Source of the DNA: Bacillota bacterium
GTDB lineage: Bacteria; Bacillota; Sulfobacillia; RBS10-35
Length of the DNA stretch: 8,942 nucleotides
NCBI GenBank assembly: GCA_029960865.1
Contig: JASBVX010000039.1
Coordinates: 1-8,942, forward strand
Direction of reading: 5' to 3'
Part shown: piece by piece, positions 6,463 through 8,942 of the stretch
Position numbering within the stretch: the first letter of the stretch is position 1
How the letters are laid out: each line of letters begins with the position of its first letter
Notes under the pieces: generated by a model
Database searches by the model: none
What the model was told of the DNA's origin: nothing
Seen by the model: only the letters and a program-made list of their open reading frames with translations
Program-made: the position numbers and the translations under genes

Positions 6463-6468
6463 CTCCCC

Positions 6469-7242
6469 TCAACTCGCCAAAATGCGACGCAAAAAGGCCT
6501 TGGTGCGTTCGTGCTCCGGTTCCGTGAAAAACTTTTCCGGCTCTGCCTCTTCCAGGATTTCCCCCTGGTCCATGAAGATGACCCGGTCGGCCATCTCCCG
6601 GGCAAAGCCCATCTCGTGGGTGACCACCATCATGGTCATGCCTTCTTTGGCCACATCCTTCATGACGGCCAGAACCTCCCCGATAAGCTCAGGATCCAGG
6701 GCTGAGGTGGGCTCATCGAAGAGCATCAGCTTGGGCTCCATGCCCAGGGCCCTGGCGATGGCCGTCCGCTGCTGCTGCCCTCCGGAAAGCTGGGACGGGT
6801 AGTTTTGCAGCTTGTCGCCCAGGCCCACCTTCTCCAGGAGCCTTTTGGCCTTCTCCCGGGCCTCGTCCCGCGGCACCTTCTTCACCGTCACCAGCCCCTC
6901 CATGACGTTTTCCAAGGCCGTCATGTGAGGAAAGAGGTTGAAGCGCTGGAAGACCATGCCGATCTGGGAACGAAGCCGATTCATGTCCTGTTCCTTTACC
7001 GGCACCTTGCGGCCGTTGGGGAGGGTGCGAAAGCCCACCGGCTGCCCCAGGACGAAGATCTCCCCTTCGTCGATAGGTTCCAGGTGGTTCACGCAGCGCA
7101 AGAGGGTGCTTTTCCCCGATCCGCTGGGACCGCAGATGACCAGGACCTCCCCTGGAGCCACCGAGAGATGGATATTTTTGAGGACGTGGAGGGAACCGAA
7201 GTACTTCTCGACGCCTTTCATCCGGACCACTGGCTCCGTCAC
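6469..7242 (-). CDS. Polar amino acid ABC importer ATPase (GlnQ/HisP-like)
   Basis: The cytoplasmic ATPase that powers the adjacent amino acid permease. It has 257 residues, near the usual 240-260 of the family. All nucleotide-binding motifs are intact: Walker A GPSGSGKST (38-46), Q-loop Gln99 in MVFQRFNLFPHMT, signature LSGGQQQR (152-159), Walker B LMLFDEP (172-178) with catalytic Glu177, D-loop SALD and switch His209 in VVTHEMGFA. The ERLEP-like segment and the QRFNLFPHMTALENV stretch are typical of the polar amino acid subfamily. Residues about 66-86 contain a modest insertion (PVGFRTLPNGRKVPVKEQ), as in HisP-like proteins. The start is GTG at 7242, with TGGAGGTG at 7251-7258 and 8 nt spacing. 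Its GTGA overlaps the permease stop codon by 4 bp, indicating coupled translation. It is unlikely to serve the peptide importer, whose ATPases belong to a different family. Confidence 0.95.
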   Translation of the reverse strand: MTEPVVRMKGVEKYFGSLHVLKNIHLSVAPGEVLVICGPSGSGKSTLLRCVNHLEPIDEGEIFVLGQPVGFRTLPNGRKVPVKEQDMNRLRSQIGMVFQRFNLFPHMTALENVMEGLVTVKKVPRDEAREKAKRLLEKVGLGDKLQNYPSQLSGGQQQRTAIARALGMEPKLMLFDEPTSALDPELIGEVLAVMKDVAKEGMTMMVVTHEMGFAREMADRVIFMDQGEILEEAEPEKFFTEPEHERTKAFLRRILAS

Positions 7243-7952
7243 TTTTCGTACACCTCCAGCCGCTTTTCCACGTAGTTGCCGATGGTGGTAAAGACCGTGG
7301 TCAGGAGAAGGTAGATGAGGGCCGCCAGAAGGAAAGCGTCAAAAGGGCGGAAGGTGGAGGAACTGTAGATGCGGGCCGTGCGCATGAGTTCCACCAGGCC
7401 GATGACCGACACCAGGGATGAATCCTTCAAAAGAGCCACGAATTCATTGATGAGGGGTGGCGTGAGGCGGCGGTAGGCCTGGGGGATGATGACCCGGCGC
7501 ATGGCCTTGGCATAGGACATCCCCAGGGCCCGGGCCGCTTCCATCTGGCCTTTGTCGATGGAAAGGATGCCGGCGCGGATGATCTCGGTGATGTAAGCGC
7601 CGGCGTTCACCGAAAGGGCGATCGCTCCCGATTCGAAACGGCTGAGGGTGATGTCGAACTGGTTGAGGCCAAAATGGACCAGGTAGATCTGGACCAGAAG
7701 GGGCGTCCCTCTGATGGCCCAGGTATAAAGGCTGGCCAGGCGTTTGAGGCCGGCGGTGAGAAGGGTTTTGGCGGCGCCGATTTTGGCCAGGGCCGCCAGC
7801 AGGCCCAAGAGAGTGCCCGATATGACGGCCACCACCGTCAGCTCGATGGTGACCACCGCCCCGATCAGGTAATAGGGAAGGTAGGCCGCCCAGAAGTCCC
7901 AGCTGGTCATACGGCCGGCCGTATCCAGAAGAAAGAGCCATAGGTGATTCAT
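7239..7952 (-). CDS. Polar amino acid ABC importer permease (HisM/GlnP-like)
   Basis: A membrane subunit of 237 residues with about five helices (roughly 26-56, 71-95, 107-130, 165-190, 204-226). The N-terminal half shows PYYLIGAVVTIELTVVAVIS and the RGTPLLVQIY motif (81-90), both standard for this family. The ATPase-contacting EAA loop is EAARALGMSYAKAMRRVIIP (138-157), followed by LKDSSLVSVIG (175-185). Only one permease gene is present, so it probably works as a homodimer, as many bacterial amino acid importers do. The ATG at 7952 follows GGGGGT with 7 nt spacing. That G tract can also pair with a C tract just upstream (see the findings). It lies after the binding-protein gene across a stem-loop and overlaps the ATPase gene by 4 bp. 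Confidence 0.94.
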   Translation of the reverse strand: MNHLWLFLLDTAGRMTSWDFWAAYLPYYLIGAVVTIELTVVAVISGTLLGLLAALAKIGAAKTLLTAGLKRLASLYTWAIRGTPLLVQIYLVHFGLNQFDITLSRFESGAIALSVNAGAYITEIIRAGILSIDKGQMEAARALGMSYAKAMRRVIIPQAYRRLTPPLINEFVALLKDSSLVSVIGLVELMRTARIYSSSTFRPFDAFLLAALIYLLLTTVFTTIGNYVEKRLEVYEK

Positions 7953-7970
7953 CTCATTACCCCCATAAAG

Positions 7971-8002
7971 GGGCCGGCCGCGAGGATCCCCCCGGCCGGC
8001 CC
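7971..8002 (-). promoter_or_regulatory. Intercistronic stem-loop after the amino acid binding-protein gene
   Basis: A perfect 10-bp inverted repeat of pure G/C: GGGCCGGCCG at 7971-7980 pairs with CGGCCGGCCC at 7993-8002 around a 12-nt loop. It lies about 25 bp beyond the binding-protein stop codon and just before the ribosome binding site of the permease gene. Only CTTTATG follows on the minus strand, so it is not a full intrinsic terminator. As with the equivalent hairpin in the peptide-importer operon, protection of the binding-protein mRNA or partial termination is likely (inference). Confidence 0.75.
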
Positions 8003-8027
8003 GTCTTTCTTCCGAAATCGCGGGGGA

Positions 8028-8801
8028 TTACTGACCCCCCATCTTCCACTTGGCCTTCAGCTGATCCAGGGTGCCATCCTGCTTGATCTGCTGCACCACC
8101 TTCTCCACTTCCGCCTTCAGGTCAGGGGCCTTCTTGTTGACGGCGATCCCCACCGGCGCCGTGTCGAATTCCTGGCCTACCATTTCGTATTTGTCCGGCT
8201 CGATGAGGATGTAGTAGGCCGCCACCGGGGTGTCCAGGATGGTGGCATCGGCCCTGCCGCCGCTGACCTCCAGGAGGGCCGACTCGAAATCGTCATAGGT
8301 AATGACGTTGGCCCCCGCAACCCGCCGGGCTGCCGTTTCATTGGTGGTCCCGATCTGCACCGCCACCGTCTTACCCGAAAGATCATCCAAGGAGTGGATG
8401 TTCTTAGGGTTCCACTTGGCCACCACGATCCAGAGACCCTGGTCCAGGTAGTGGACGAAATCCACTTCTTTGGCCCTGTCATCGGTGATGTTCATGCTGG
8501 ACATGACCAGGTCGAAGTTCCCCTGCTGCAGGCTGGGGATGATCCCTTCCCATTCGGCCGGGATCCACTGGACCTCCAGGCCCATGCGCTTGCCGATCTC
8601 GTTCCCTAGGTCGATATCGAAGCCGAGGAGGTTGCCGGCTTCATCCCGGTATTCCATGGGTGGATAGGTATCATCGGTCCCGATCCGCAGGACTCCCCGT
8701 TTCTTCACCGCATCCAACCCGAACTTGCTGTCGGACGTTCCACAGCCCGCCAGCGCCACCAATAGAGCCGCCACCTCCAACCAGACCCAAACCTTCCGCA
8801 T
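8028..8801 (-). CDS. Family 3 amino acid-binding lipoprotein
   Basis: The extracytoplasmic receptor for the amino acid importer. With the ATG at 8801 the protein has 257 residues and starts MRKVWVWLEVAALLVALAGC, a lipoprotein signal peptide with lipobox LAGC and lipidated Cys20. A glutamate at position 9 inside the hydrophobic run is unusual. The mature part follows SBP_bac_3: GVLRIGTDDTYPPMEYRD (36-53), GFDIDLGNEIGKRMG (60-74), EGIIPSLQQGNFDLVMSSM (85-103), then ITDDRAKEVDF with Arg109, the residue that in this family holds the ligand carboxylate, and Asp190 in TILDTP, which usually holds the amino group. A polar amino acid ligand is therefore expected, but which one cannot be said. A longer reading from 8900 would add 33 residues without a membrane signal. 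The 8801 start has AAGGAG at 8809-8814, 7 nt upstream. It is the first gene of the operon. Confidence 0.94.
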   Translation of the reverse strand: MRKVWVWLEVAALLVALAGCGTSDSKFGLDAVKKRGVLRIGTDDTYPPMEYRDEAGNLLGFDIDLGNEIGKRMGLEVQWIPAEWEGIIPSLQQGNFDLVMSSMNITDDRAKEVDFVHYLDQGLWIVVAKWNPKNIHSLDDLSGKTVAVQIGTTNETAARRVAGANVITYDDFESALLEVSGGRADATILDTPVAAYYILIEPDKYEMVGQEFDTAPVGIAVNKKAPDLKAEVEKVVQQIKQDGTLDQLKAKWKMGGQ

Positions 8802-8923
8802 TCTCCGACTCCTTCCTTCACCTTTGCTAACATGAAGTCGCATGGTGGGAAGGTTTCCGCATGGGGTTCCAGATTCCTGCCGGATTACAAGAAATTCCAT
8901 GGTTTTTAAGGAGGGAAAGGCCG
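8802..8923. promoter_or_regulatory. Divergent upstream region at the right edge
   Basis: These 122 bp lie between the minus-strand amino acid importer operon and a probable plus-strand gene start. They should hold the operon promoter. I see the two ribosome binding sites (8809-8814 minus strand, 8908-8914 plus strand) but no -35/-10 pair that I would defend, and no clear riboswitch, T-box or operator repeat. Confidence 0.35.
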
Positions 8924-8942
8924 ATGCCGGCTAGAAATGTGG
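8924..8942 (+). CDS. Possible start of a divergent gene, truncated by the window
   Basis: AAGGAGG at 8908-8914 is followed after 9 nt by ATG at 8924, which opens MPARNV and runs off the right edge. The Shine-Dalgarno match is strong and is oriented away from the amino acid importer, as expected for a divergently transcribed neighbour. Six codons are too few to name a family or to prove that the frame stays open. Confidence 0.45.

Noticed and set aside
8802..8900. N-terminal extension of the amino acid-binding protein from 8900
   Set aside because: It would put 33 polar residues in front of a perfect lipoprotein signal peptide that has its own well-spaced ribosome site.
1..8942. CRISPR arrays, tRNA or rRNA genes, insertion sequences, phage genes, defence systems
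   Set aside because: No regularly spaced repeats, no cloverleaf or rRNA signatures, no transposase, integrase or nuclease motifs were seen; nearly all of the sequence is accounted for by transport and metabolic genes.

Overview
The window is GC-rich (roughly 60 %) and densely coded. Its genes have strong AGGAGG-type ribosome binding sites, many GTG or TTG starts, lipoprotein-type solute-binding proteins and a thioredoxin-type arsenate reductase of the Bacillus/Staphylococcus kind. These features suggest a Gram-positive Bacillota-like organism, perhaps thermophilic. That is inference from style; there is no rRNA or other taxonomic marker here.

Layout. The left part (1-1875, minus strand) holds a large APC-superfamily permease with a soluble C-terminal tail. 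Its 3' end overlaps the first codons of a further minus-strand gene, apparently a FAD/NAD-binding oxidoreductase cut off by the window edge. A 77-bp divergent spacer separates this from a short plus-strand pair (1953-2768): a thioredoxin-coupled arsenate reductase (arsC) and a NIPSNAP-family small protein. A hairpin flanked by A and T runs, probably terminating both strands, separates that pair from a long minus-strand block.

The minus-strand block (8801 down to 2809) holds two ABC importers in tandem. Upstream is a polar amino acid importer: a family 3 lipoprotein binding protein, one HisM/GlnP-type permease and a GlnQ-type ATPase. After a 98-bp gap comes a peptide/nickel-type importer: a family 5 lipoprotein binding protein and DppB- and DppC-type permeases. 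No DppD/DppF ATPase genes follow before the terminator, so the second importer must borrow ATPases encoded elsewhere. In both operons a perfect 10-12 bp GC-rich stem-loop without a U-tract lies between the binding-protein gene and the first permease gene. This arrangement is likely to keep binding protein in excess over membrane components.

At the right edge a plus-strand RBS and ATG mark the probable start of a divergent gene. The content is mainly nutrient uptake, and I see no previously undescribed system. The points worth a second look are the missing ATPases, the parallel intercistronic hairpins, the permease C-terminal domain, the overlapping flavoprotein start and the orphan arsC.
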